A DNA stretch of 64,000 nt from Saprospiraceae bacterium (GCA_027488935.1 JAIYAP010000012.1:1-64000), one strand, 5' to 3'. Shown: positions 1 through 7,382, counted from the stretch's first letter. A program made the numbers and translations. Notes: a model not told the origin generated them from the letters alone.

Positions 1-1179
1 TATAGCCAACGCGAAGTGGTTTTGAATACCCTGTACCTATCCCCGGCTAAACCGAGAACAATTGAAAATTTGGTGCCATGAGGGTTTTGAGTTCATCTTT
101 GTATTTTTCGATGTGCTCAAAGAAATTCAGCACCGTCTCCTTAAAATCTTTAAAATTGGGATAAAAACGGAGATTTATGATCTTTTTTCGCAAAAACTTC
201 CATAAACGCTCTATTAGATTCAAATTTGGCGAATAAGGCGGCAGATGCAACAACATAATTTTGGGATTTAAAGCCAGCCATTCTTGAAGCACCTTACAAT
301 AATAGTAGGGAGCGTTATCACAGAATATATAGATTTGGCTTTTATCCGGATTCTTGTCAAGTAGTTTTTTCAGCAGTTCGATCGTTGATTGTGCATTGAT
401 CGTTTCCGCTTCATGCACAATTACTTCTTGGGGATGTAGCGCATTCATCGCACCATTTATATTCACACGCTGCCGACCTGTATTCGTTAGGATCGTCCGT
501 TCTTCGCCGCGTTTTATCCAAGCGTAATCCGAACGCGTATTATGCTGCGGATGAACGGCATCCATGAAATAAACTGATTCTTCTGACTCGTCTGTTTCCG
601 CAATAAATGGCACCATTTGCGCTAAAAACTCCGATTGGTCCTTAAAATTTGACTTGCATGGAACTTCACTTGTCTTTTTATACGCATAACCCAACTTTCT
701 TAAAATGGACCTTATTGCACTTTCACTGTATTGGATTTCAAATTGATCCTCAATCCATGTGCCTATCTGTTTGCAACTCGCGTACAAGTTTTTGTTCAAC
801 TCATCTTCAAGCGCTAAGAGTTGATCGTTGTCTAATCGGCCTTGGTAAGGGACATAGTGGCGATCCAAAAATTTGTCAAGCCCCTCCTTTTCATACTTGC
901 CTCTACAGTTTCCTACAGTGCCGATACCGATTCCTAATGCCGTGGCAACTAATTCATGCGTGAAACCTTCATCCAACATGACCAAAACCGACAATTTCAT
1001 GTACGCGCCTTTGTCCCGGGTGTTCGCTCGGGCCTCTTCTACAAATACACGTTCTGGGATGCTAAGTAGGTGATTTTTCATACCACAAAATTATATTGCA
1101 ACTTTTGTTAATTTTACAAAATTGAGCAAAATGAAAAAAATTAGCACATTTCCTTCAAAACCACTTCGCGTTGGCTATA
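1..1179 (-). mobile_element. Complete IS630-family insertion sequence
   Basis: Bases 1-26 and 1154-1179 are perfect inverted repeats of 26 bp, and a single transposase gene fills the space between them. The outermost dinucleotide on both sides is TA, which fits the TA target duplication known for the IS630/Tc1/mariner group, so the element body is probably 3-1177. The length of about 1.18 kb is usual for the family. The copy looks intact (open reading frame, both ends), so it may be recently inserted or still active. The right end lies inside the amidohydrolase-like gene fragment at 1175-1306. The window happens to start at the left end, so the left flank cannot be seen. Confidence 0.93.
47..1081 (-). 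CDS. IS630 family transposase
   Basis: The 344-residue protein is the transposase of the surrounding insertion sequence, cutting and joining DNA at its terminal repeats. The N-terminal part (about residues 25-85) is a helix-turn-helix region of the kind that binds the element ends. The catalytic DDE triad is visible: D174 in FMDAVHP, D255 in IFCDNAPYY and E291 in NLIERLWK, preceded by the typical LPPYSPNLN segment. It is one continuous frame, with no frameshift as in the two-frame members of the family, and it spans nearly the whole element. Family and activity are inferred from the motifs; nothing suggests inactivation. Confidence 0.95.
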   Translation of the reverse strand: MKNHLLSIPERVFVEEARANTRDKGAYMKLSVLVMLDEGFTHELVATALGIGIGTVGNCRGKYEKEGLDKFLDRHYVPYQGRLDNDQLLALEDELNKNLYASCKQIGTWIEDQFEIQYSESAIRSILRKLGYAYKKTSEVPCKSNFKDQSEFLAQMVPFIAETDESEESVYFMDAVHPQHNTRSDYAWIKRGEERTILTNTGRQRVNINGAMNALHPQEVIVHEAETINAQSTIELLKKLLDKNPDKSQIYIFCDNAPYYYCKVLQEWLALNPKIMLLHLPPYSPNLNLIERLWKFLRKKIINLRFYPNFKDFKETVLNFFEHIEKYKDELKTLMAPNFQLFSV

Positions 1180-1306
1180 CCGTTTGATTGGGGATTAATG
1201 TTTGCTTTTCAACATCAGCAACAGATACATCAGTTATATAGGTCTGAGCGAAAAGCGAAAAAGCTGAAATTATAAATGAGGCTGTGAAAAGAAATTTGTT
1301 TGTCAT
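1175..1306 (-). pseudogene. 5' fragment of a secreted amidohydrolase-like gene cut by the IS
   Basis: On the minus strand an ATG at 1306 opens a 43-codon frame that runs straight into the IS630 end and stops at a TAG inside its terminal repeat (1175-1177). The peptide starts with a clear signal sequence (MTNKFLFTASFIISAFSLFA) and continues QTYITDVSVADVEKQTLIPN. That Q-x-x-x-I-T-x-V-x-V-x-D-V pattern is typical for the start of secreted amidohydrolases of the imidazolonepropionase-like group. The insertion point is a TA inside a GTA valine codon. The rest of the gene should lie just left of base 1, outside the window. The family call rests on a short stretch and is only fair. Confidence 0.6.
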
Positions 1307-1498
1307 AATTGTTTGGTTTTGTTTGTTGATGATTTATTTGTTGTAAAACAGGCTTGCATATAACGGTTGAGGCTTTATGCAGTTGGGGAATTGATCAACT
1401 GTCTGCCCGGAACGGAAGCTAAATTAATAACTAAAAGTCGAAGTTAACCAACAAAAGCCTGGCAGAATTCCGTCAAGCCCGAACCAAAGTACAGCGAT

Positions 1499-2011
1499 TC
1501 AAACAGCCGAAGTTTGAACGTCAAGCCACTCTATTCTTACTCTGTAAAGTACAGAGGGTTGGTATTTAGCACCTATTGAAGACCATAAACTACATATTTG
1601 CTCAATCGTTAAATTAATTGGCTCCAGGCTTATGCGTGATAACTCAACAGGAATATTAGGAGATGATGCCGCATTAAATATGGGATTTTCAATAAAAAAA
1701 TCAATTGTAAAGTCAAGTAGTTCAAGCGATTCTGCGTAAGATTCAAAGTTTGAGTGTACTAGAATGTAAATTGTATGAAAGTTTTTGCCAATTTTATTTG
1801 TTGTATGGACTTTTAGAGAAGTCTGCTGTAAAGAAATTTCCTTTTCTATATTGATTAATGTAAACACTATTTTATTATCATTCTCTTTCGGTGAACTCCC
1901 ATCCGCATTTACTACTCTATTTAATATAACTTTAGTTTCATTTATATTAAGTTTCTTTTTTAAAAAATCATTTAGAATTTCACTGATAAATTGAAGGGCT
2001 GGATATGTCAT
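1499..2011 (-). CDS. DUF4255 / Pvc16-family protein (orphan contractile-injection cap protein)
   Basis: The 170-residue protein matches the general build of the Pvc16 N-terminal (DUF4255) family. There is an N-terminal helical part (ALQFISEILNDFL), a central beta segment ending in FTLINIEKE, a segment YAESLELLDFTIDFF, and the diagnostic C-terminal LWSSIGAKYQPSVLYRVR. In extracellular contractile injection systems and related phage-like particles, Pvc16 proteins cap the distal end of the sheath and tube. No sheath, tube, baseplate or ATPase gene of such a system is nearby, so this is an orphan carried in a cassette-like block. It stands alone between the interrupted amidohydrolase gene and repeat copy A, whose promoter reads towards it. 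Recognition is by pattern and is fairly secure; its present function is unknown. Confidence 0.75.
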   Translation of the reverse strand: MTYPALQFISEILNDFLKKKLNINETKVILNRVVNADGSSPKENDNKIVFTLINIEKEISLQQTSLKVHTTNKIGKNFHTIYILVHSNFESYAESLELLDFTIDFFIENPIFNAASSPNIPVELSRISLEPINLTIEQICSLWSSIGAKYQPSVLYRVRIEWLDVQTSAV

Positions 2012-2116
2012 AGAGATTATTTAAGTTTAAAAGCTTAAGAAGTTAATTTCACTTTTTATGAGATTCCGATAATGGCCCATAACGCGTAAATATGCGTACT
2101 TTTCATGTAGGCGCTA

Positions 2117-2124
2117 CAAAGATA
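2117..2124 (-). promoter_or_regulatory. -7 promoter box inside repeat copy A, reading into the Pvc16-type gene
   Basis: On the minus strand the bases read TATCTTTG, a perfect match to the Bacteroidota -7 element TAnnTTTG. Nineteen bases further upstream the sequence is TTGG, close to the -33 TTTG. Transcription would start near 2110 and run through about 100 bases of leader to the gene starting at 2011. The same box is kept in repeat copy B. Confidence 0.55.
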
Positions 2125-2407
2125 AATCACGAGCGCTTACTTTCCAAGGGTCCACAATTTTTAACTTTATCAACCTGATAATGAATAGATTACTCGTTGA
2201 TAGGTAGCCGCACTACTTTCGAAACAATACAAAATGCGAAGTACAAGTGATGGGATTCCGCCTGGCGTAGTTTCCGCATCCTGTATGCTTGGTATCCTGC
2301 CGTTGTGCTTTGATCTTCTGCGGGACAGGTTAGCGCAAAAGCAGCGACGAATAGGATTAAAGCCTTTACAATCAATTTGATACAGGCCTTGGCCGCTCAC
2401 GTTGTGT

Positions 2408-2434
2408 GCGCTTGGTCGAAAAAGACACAAGCGC
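2408..2434. other. Conserved hairpin in repeat copy A
   Basis: GCGCTTG and CAAGCGC pair as a 7-bp stem, extended by GTC/GAC with one bulged A, around a GAAAAA loop. The same bases are unchanged in copy B (4305-4331), although the flanking bases differ. This suggests the hairpin is part of what the repeat keeps. Confidence 0.6.
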
Positions 2435-2528
2435 GGCGGCGGGGCGTTGTGGGGGGGGGAGCGAAGACCACGCGCGGCGGAAAAGAGTTCCACAAAAATA
2501 TGCAGAACTCTTTTTGTTTTTAAAGTGA

Positions 2529-3287
2529 TTAATTTCTACCTGCAATTACCCCACCATCAATGTCCCAAATTGCACCTGTAACCCAAGAACTCTCATCGCC
2601 CAATAAGAAATTGATTGTTTTGGCGATGTCTTCTGGTCTTCCAACTCTTCCGATCGGGTGAAATCCGTTGAAGCCTTGTAAAGTTTCTTCAATTTTACTT
2701 TCTTCAATGAATGAACCGTAAATAGGCGTAACAACGACGGCTGGCGAAACTGCATTTACACGAATATTGCTGTCTGCTAATTCCATTGCTAAATGTTGTG
2801 TAAGACTGTGTAAACCTGCTTTTGCCATTGAATAGGCACTTGAAGGCGTTGCTTTAATAGCTTGTTTAGCCCACATTGAACCAATATTTACAATAGAACC
2901 CCCACCATTAGAAACCATTACTTTTGCAACTGATTGTGTAATGAAGAAAAATGATTTGTTGAAGTTGTGGTAAATGTCATAGTCGGCTTCGCTGTGTTCT
3001 AAAAACGCTTTTGGACTAAAATATCCTGCTGAATTTACCAAATATTTGAGGTTTGGAAATTCTGTTGCCACCTTTTCTGAAAACGATTTTACAGCCGGCA
3101 TATCAAACATATTTAAGGCTACTGTTTTTACACTACCAAAAGCTGAAAGCTCTTTTTGTGCAACTTCAAGGTTTTTGTCGGCCCTGCCAACGATAATAAC
3201 TTCTATTCCTTGTTGTAATAAAAGTTGTGCAGTGGCTTTGCCCATTCCTGTAGTGCCACCTACAATTAATGCTTGTGATTTACTCAT
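2529..3287 (-). CDS. SDR family NAD(P)-dependent oxidoreductase
   Basis: The 252-residue protein is a classical short-chain dehydrogenase/reductase. It shows the dinucleotide-binding glycine motif GGTTGMGKA (10-18), NSAG (85-88), the catalytic serine S137 and the catalytic pair Y152/K156 in YSMAK. The arginine at 35 after the second strand hints at NADP(H). The C-terminal GG (WDIDGG) is also usual. The substrate cannot be told. It starts 61 bases after the SigZ-like gene on the same strand and probably shares its transcript. It is part of the cassette-like, visibly AT-richer block between the two long repeats, so horizontal acquisition is likely (inference). Confidence 0.92.
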   Translation of the reverse strand: MSKSQALIVGGTTGMGKATAQLLLQQGIEVIIVGRADKNLEVAQKELSAFGSVKTVALNMFDMPAVKSFSEKVATEFPNLKYLVNSAGYFSPKAFLEHSEADYDIYHNFNKSFFFITQSVAKVMVSNGGGSIVNIGSMWAKQAIKATPSSAYSMAKAGLHSLTQHLAMELADSNIRVNAVSPAVVVTPIYGSFIEESKIEETLQGFNGFHPIGRVGRPEDIAKTINFLLGDESSWVTGAIWDIDGGVIAGRN

Positions 3288-3348
3288 TTTTTATCTTTTT
3301 TAAAATGTTAGCCCCTATGACTTGAAACTTTAAAAAAGATGCAAAAAT

Positions 3349-3927
3349 TTATAAAGTTTTTTCCAACTTGTTTTTTTCGGTTAGTAATTCTGTGCATTGT
3401 GGCTTAATGTCAAACGAAACCATTTCTCCACTTTCGCCAAAACTAACAACACAACACTCTAAAAACCTTTCTTTTAGTTTTACTCTAGCTCTTTGTATTC
3501 TTGATTTTGTATTTGGCAACGTCAGCCCCAAGTTTTGTGCAATTGTTTTTTGGTCTATACCGTCAATGTCAGACATATAAAGTGGTGTAGCATAATCGTC
3601 TGGCAAGAGTTTAAGTAATACTTTGATATAATCTGATGCTTCGCCAATAATAGATTTTTCATCGACTGTTTCTGCAAGGTCAAGCGAAAAAGAAATTGAC
3701 TTGTTATTTTTTTTGTGGTAGTCAATGATGGTGTTATGAGTAATTTTATACAACCAAGATTTTAGGTATAATACTTTTTTGCCGTTTGAACAATATTGAT
3801 AGCTTTTTAGTAATACATCTTGTAAAATATCTTTGGCATCGTCTTCGTCTGTTACACGTTTTTTAATGTAACCAAATATTGAAGATTTATATTCTTCCCA
3901 AATTTCAAATATGTTGCAGTCGTCCAT
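3349..3927 (-). CDS. SigZ-like RNA polymerase sigma factor
   Basis: The 192-residue protein is a small sigma-70 (ECF-type) factor. Region 2 is clear (IFGYIKKRVTDEDDAKDILQ followed by DVLLKSY, about residues 16-43), and a region 4 helix-turn-helix lies around residues 115-155 (KTIAQNLGLTLPNTKSRIQR). The start IWEEYKSSI and the C-terminal tail with the Cys-Cys pair and a later Cys (FLECCVVSFGE) are as in SigZ proteins. No anti-sigma gene is adjacent; the only likely co-transcribed neighbour is the dehydrogenase downstream. Repeat copy B with its promoter box lies about 85 bases upstream. Target promoters are unknown. Confidence 0.88.
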   Translation of the reverse strand: MDDCNIFEIWEEYKSSIFGYIKKRVTDEDDAKDILQDVLLKSYQYCSNGKKVLYLKSWLYKITHNTIIDYHKKNNKSISFSLDLAETVDEKSIIGEASDYIKVLLKLLPDDYATPLYMSDIDGIDQKTIAQNLGLTLPNTKSRIQRARVKLKERFLECCVVSFGESGEMVSFDIKPQCTELLTEKNKLEKTL

Positions 3928-4013
3928 TTATTTCTTGTCTATTAATATTGATTGAGGAGTCTGTTAGAGTTGCAGCTAACACATAAATATGCGTACTTGT
4001 CGAGTCCGCTTTA

Positions 4014-4021
4014 CAAAGATA
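4014..4021 (-). promoter_or_regulatory. -7 promoter box inside repeat copy B, reading into the sigma factor gene
   Basis: The minus strand reads TATCTTTG, a full match to TAnnTTTG, with TTGG nineteen bases upstream in place of TTTG, exactly as in copy A. The leader to the sigma gene start at 3927 would be about 80 bases. Confidence 0.55.
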
Positions 4022-4304
4022 AATCAGGAGCAGCAAATCTCCAACCATCCACAATTTTTAACTTTATCAAACTGATAATGAATAGATTACTCGTAGATAG
4101 GCAGCCCCACTACTTTCGAAACAATACAAAATGCGAAGTACAGGTGATGGGATTCCGCATGGCGTAGTTTCCGCATCCTGTATGCTTGGTATCTTGCCGT
4201 TGTGCTTTGATCTTCTGCGGGACAGGTTCGACCAAGAGCGGCGATGAATAGGATTAAAGCCTTTATAATCAATTTGTTACAGGCCATGGCCGCTCACGTT
4301 GCAT

Positions 4305-4331
4305 GCGCTTGGTCGAAAAAGACACAAGCGC
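4305..4331. other. Conserved hairpin in repeat copy B
   Basis: Same 27 bases as in copy A (2408-2434): a GCGCTTG/CAAGCGC stem with an inner GTC/GAC stem and GAAAAA loop. It is unchanged between the two copies while neighbouring bases have diverged. Confidence 0.6.
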
Positions 4332-4497
4332 GGCGGTGGGGCGTTGTGGGGGGAGGGACGTAGATCACGCGCGGCGGAACGAACAGGGCCTAGCAAAGGT
4401 GGGGAGTTCTTAGTACATTAAGTCAAATAATTACAAATCCCCAATTCTTATTCAAAATTCAATTTAGCAATTTTGCCCCGCATTCGCCAGGCTTATG

Positions 4498-4938
4498 TTA
4501 GTGACTGGGCATTTCTGTTGCTAAGCCTTCTCGTTCCATTAGTGTTCGTAAGAGTTTATCAGCCGTGTAAAAAGCATCTACTTCTTTTTTCAATGTTATA
4601 CAAGTCGAAAGTTGAATACTATCCAAAGTTCGCAAACCTTCAATTCCATATTTTGTTACCAAGTTTCGTGCTTGTTCCAAAATCAAACTGTCTGTTGTTA
4701 TAAAATTGTACTTTACAAAATCGCTTTCAAACAATTCCAACGTTATTTCTGCTTGTTTTACTGTGATTTCTTTTGTTCTAACTCGTTTCCAAATAGTTGA
4801 AGTAAACTCCACTTTAATAAGTTCTGACAAGTAAACATGAGTAATATTTACCTGTGAAAACAGTTGTTCGAGTTCTTGTGTCCCATCTTCTTCGTGATAA
4901 AGTTTGAAAAGTGAAGATGTGTCTAAAAATATTTTCAT
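4498..4938 (-). CDS. PIN-domain toxin, VapC-like
   Basis: The 146-residue protein is a PIN-domain ribonuclease of the VapC type, the toxin of a type II toxin-antitoxin pair. The acidic metal-binding residues are visible: D6 in FLDTSSL, E44 in KVEFTS, D106 in RTLDSIQL and D127 in YTADKLL. Length is normal for the family. Its start overlaps the stop of the upstream antitoxin frame by four bases (ATGA at 4935-4938), the usual translational coupling. VapC toxins cut tRNA or rRNA; the target here is unknown. The pair sits in the accessory block, where such modules help keep the region in place (inference). Confidence 0.88.
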   Translation of the reverse strand: MKIFLDTSSLFKLYHEEDGTQELEQLFSQVNITHVYLSELIKVEFTSTIWKRVRTKEITVKQAEITLELFESDFVKYNFITTDSLILEQARNLVTKYGIEGLRTLDSIQLSTCITLKKEVDAFYTADKLLRTLMEREGLATEMPSH

Positions 4939-5165
4939 AGGTCTGCACGTCTTTCGTCAGTTACAGTATCGGCAAATGACCCTTTGAAATTTTGAAGGTT
5001 TTTTTTGCTTTTAGCGAATGAAAAGTCCGTCAAAGCAAGTCCATTTTCAGATTTGCTTTGTACTTCTTCTAAAAAAGTTACGATTACTTTTACAGGATTT
5101 TTCGTTGAATAATCCTTATCAAGTTTTAAGTAACCATTTTCGTATGTTCCTACAATTGATAGCAT
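4935..5165 (-). CDS. Antitoxin partner of the VapC-like toxin
   Basis: The 76-residue protein starts with a short beta-type stretch (MLSIVGTYENGYLKLDKDYS, then KVIVTFLEE) and ends with a charged tail (FKGSFADTVTDERRADL). This matches the layout of small cognate antitoxins found before PIN toxins in Bacteroidota: an N-terminal sheet or DNA-binding part, then a tail that blocks the toxin. It lacks an obvious ribbon-helix-helix or AbrB pattern, so the subclass is unclear. Position and the 4-bp overlap with the toxin gene are the main support. Confidence 0.75.
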   Translation of the reverse strand: MLSIVGTYENGYLKLDKDYSTKNPVKVIVTFLEEVQSKSENGLALTDFSFAKSKKNLQNFKGSFADTVTDERRADL

Positions 5166-5262
5166 ATTGATAATTTTGTTGTAAAGATAAACGAACTTTT
5201 CAAATTTAAAGTTGCTTTTTAACGAACTCTTAGATTAGGCCTTTTTCGTTTGTCTTGCTGCT

Positions 5263-5312
5263 AACGTGTAAAGATGCGTACTTGTCGTGTCCCCATCGTT
5301 GAGATAAATCAG
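5263..5312 (-). repeat. Truncated copy C of the long repeat
   Basis: Fifty bases match the left end of copies A and B: the AAC start, the ATGCGTACTTGTCG core and the ATAAATCAG end are kept. The -7 box has decayed (TATCTCAA instead of TATCTTTG on the minus strand). The remaining 350 bases of the repeat are absent, and the uvrB 3' end follows at once. It marks the border of the accessory block and lies upstream of the antitoxin gene, in the same relation to its gene as the full copies. Confidence 0.75.
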
Positions 5313-5330
5313 TCGTTTTTACCCCCCTCC

Positions 5331-7367
5331 TCACTCCCCCCCAAACTTCTCCCGAAATGTCTTCCTTAAAGACATCATCTCATCCCGGAACTGCGCCGCT
5401 GTGATAAAATCCAGGTCCTTCGCCGCTTTTTTCATCTTGTTTTCTACTTCGGCAATCATTTTTTCCAATTGACTGCGGTTGGCGAGCGCTACAATCGGCT
5501 CGGCCGCAAGGTTGTTGCTGTCGTTCTCTACATAGTATTTGGTCGCTTCTACACCGCGTATGTCGAGGATACTGCGTTGTGCCAGAATCTGTTCGCGGGT
5601 TTTGCCTACTGTACGTGGGGTGATGCCATGCAGGTCGTTGTACGCAATCTGTACCGAGCGCCGGCGGTTGGTTTCGTCGATGGTGTTGCGCATCGAATCG
5701 GTCATTTTATCGGCGTAAAAAATAACCAAGCCGTTCGAGTTACGGGCGGCGCGGCCTGCCGTTTGCGTGAGCGAGCGCATGTTGCGCAGGAAACCTTCTT
5801 TGTCTGCATCTAAGATGGCTACCAGCGATACTTCGGGCAAATCCAGGCCTTCCCGCAGCAAGTTTACTCCAATCAGCACATCATATTCGCCCAAACGCAG
5901 GTCCCGCAGGATCTCCACCCGTTCCAGGGTTTCTACTTCGGAGTGTATGTACCGGCAACGCACGCCCACTTTGGCCATGTACGATGCCAGTTCTTCGGCC
6001 ATGCGTTTAGTCAGGGTGGTTACCAAGGCGCGTTCATTCAGTTCGTTGCGTTTTCGAATTTCTTCCAATAAATCGTCTACCTGATTGATGGAAGGACGCA
6101 CTTCAATCGGCGGATCCAGCAGGCCGGTCGGACGAATCAATTGTTCCACCACCACGCCTTCTGTTTTTTCCAGTTCAAAATCGCCGGGGGTGGCGCTCAC
6201 AAACACGACCTGATTGATCAAAGTCTGAAATTCATCAAAACTCAAAGGCCGGTTGTCCATCGCCGAGGGCAGGCGGAACCCATAATTGACCAACATTTGC
6301 TTGCGCGAACGGTCGCCACCCCACATGCCGCGCAATTGCGGAAGGGTTACGTGGCTTTCGTCAATAATCATCAAATAATCATCCGGAAAATAATCCAGCA
6401 AACAGAAGGGACGGGTCCCCGGCTCGCGGCGGTCAAAAAAGCGGGAATAGTTCTCAATCCCACTGCAATACCCCAATTCCTTGATCATTTCCAAGTCAAA
6501 GGAAGTGCGTTCTTTGATCCGACGCGCCTCCTGGATCCGGCCATCCTCGGTGAAATATTTTTCCTGGGCCATCATTTCATCCTGAATTTCGTTCATCACG
6601 ATATTCAGTCTGTCTTTAGGCGCAACATACAAATTGGCCGGAAAAATAGCCGCATTGTCCATCACCTCAATGCGCTTACCGACTTCATTATCAATACTTT
6701 CGATGCTTTCAATTTCATCCCCGAAAAAAGTTACACGATAACCCCAATCGGCATAAGGTAGATTGATATCCACCGTATCGCCTTTCACGCGGAAGGTGCC
6801 CCGCGAAAAATCGGTTTCCGTGCGCGCGTACAAGCTTTCCACCAATTGGTACAAAAACTGGGTCCGCGAAATGACCTGACCTCTAAACAAGCGAATGATC
6901 CCGCTTTTGTAATCTTCCGGATTGCCCATACCATAAATACAGGAAACCGAGGCCACAATAATAATATCGCGGCGGCCCGAAAGCAGGGTACTGGTAGCTT
7001 TGAGTCGGAGTTTGTCTACTAACTCATTGATTTGCAGGTCTTTTTCAATATAGGTATCCGACACGGCCACATAAGCCTCGGGCTGGTAATAGTCGTAGTA
7101 GGACACGAAATACTCCACCGCATTGTCGGGAAAAAACGTTTGTAACTCGCCGTATAGTTGTGCGGTCAGCGTTTTGTTGTGGGTGAGCACGAGGGTGGGC
7201 CGGTTGAGTTGTGCGAGCACATTGGCCATGGTAAAGGTTTTGCCAGAGCCGGTTACGCCCAGCAGCACCTGTGCCCGGTCACCGGCACGGATACCTTCCA
7301 CTAATTGGCGGATCGCCTGCGGCTGGTCGCCGGTAGGCACATATTCGGAATTCAGTTTAAAATCCAT
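5331..7367 (-). CDS. uvrB: Excinuclease ABC subunit UvrB
   Basis: UvrB is the damage-verifying helicase-like subunit of bacterial nucleotide excision repair, loaded by UvrA and partner of UvrC. The 678-residue protein has the Walker A motif GVTGSGKT (37-44), the beta-hairpin YDYYQPEAYV (91-100) that locks the DNA strand, the Walker B type segment LMIIDESHV, the helicase motif QTAGRAARN, and a C-terminal UVR coiled-coil that binds UvrC (about 637-672). Length is normal. It marks the return to core genome next to the accessory block. A perfect 12-bp hairpin lies 16 bases before its start. Confidence 0.98.
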   Translation of the reverse strand: MDFKLNSEYVPTGDQPQAIRQLVEGIRAGDRAQVLLGVTGSGKTFTMANVLAQLNRPTLVLTHNKTLTAQLYGELQTFFPDNAVEYFVSYYDYYQPEAYVAVSDTYIEKDLQINELVDKLRLKATSTLLSGRRDIIIVASVSCIYGMGNPEDYKSGIIRLFRGQVISRTQFLYQLVESLYARTETDFSRGTFRVKGDTVDINLPYADWGYRVTFFGDEIESIESIDNEVGKRIEVMDNAAIFPANLYVAPKDRLNIVMNEIQDEMMAQEKYFTEDGRIQEARRIKERTSFDLEMIKELGYCSGIENYSRFFDRREPGTRPFCLLDYFPDDYLMIIDESHVTLPQLRGMWGGDRSRKQMLVNYGFRLPSAMDNRPLSFDEFQTLINQVVFVSATPGDFELEKTEGVVVEQLIRPTGLLDPPIEVRPSINQVDDLLEEIRKRNELNERALVTTLTKRMAEELASYMAKVGVRCRYIHSEVETLERVEILRDLRLGEYDVLIGVNLLREGLDLPEVSLVAILDADKEGFLRNMRSLTQTAGRAARNSNGLVIFYADKMTDSMRNTIDETNRRRSVQIAYNDLHGITPRTVGKTREQILAQRSILDIRGVEATKYYVENDSNNLAAEPIVALANRSQLEKMIAEVENKMKKAAKDLDFITAAQFRDEMMSLRKTFREKFGGE

Positions 7368-7382
7368 AGTCCTTATACAAAC

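Larger units (their letters stand above)
2081..2482 (-). repeat. Long intergenic repeat, copy A (402 bp)
   Basis: This stretch aligns without gaps to 3978-4379. Counting by eye gives about 43 differences in 402 positions, near 89% identity. Most differences are in the outer 70 bases on the left and in a short block near 2331-2347. It contains a -7 promoter box (2117-2124, minus strand), a strong hairpin (2408-2434: GCGCTTG-GTC, loop GAAAAA, GAC-A-CAAGCGC), and a G-rich right end with two GCGCGGCGG motifs. Short frames inside are not conserved as protein between the copies, so it is probably a non-coding element. It lies directly upstream of the Pvc16-type gene and downstream of the dehydrogenase gene. 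Confidence 0.9.
3978..4379 (-). repeat. Long intergenic repeat, copy B (402 bp)
   Basis: Second full copy of the repeat at 2081-2482, same length and orientation, about 89% identical by eye count. It has the same -7 promoter box (4014-4021), the same hairpin (4305-4331) and the same G-rich end. It lies between the VapC unit and the SigZ/dehydrogenase unit. Because both copies are collinear and direct, recombination between them could delete or amplify the sigma factor and dehydrogenase genes (inference). Confidence 0.9.

Noticed and set aside
2190-2375. 61-residue frame inside repeat copy A and its 66-residue counterpart in copy B (4087-4287), both with a hydrophobic start
   Set aside because: Most base differences between the copies change the amino acid, the start context differs, and the rest of the repeat is conserved equally well. 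This does not fit a protein under selection.
2081-4379. Integron attC sites
   Set aside because: The repeats are about 400 bases, the ends do not give the RYYYAAC/GTTRRRY core pair at a usable distance, and no integrase gene is in the window. The cassette-like look is reported as a finding only.
6141-6761. 206-codon plus-strand frame within uvrB
   Set aside because: Lies fully opposite conserved UvrB sequence; no recognisable domain.
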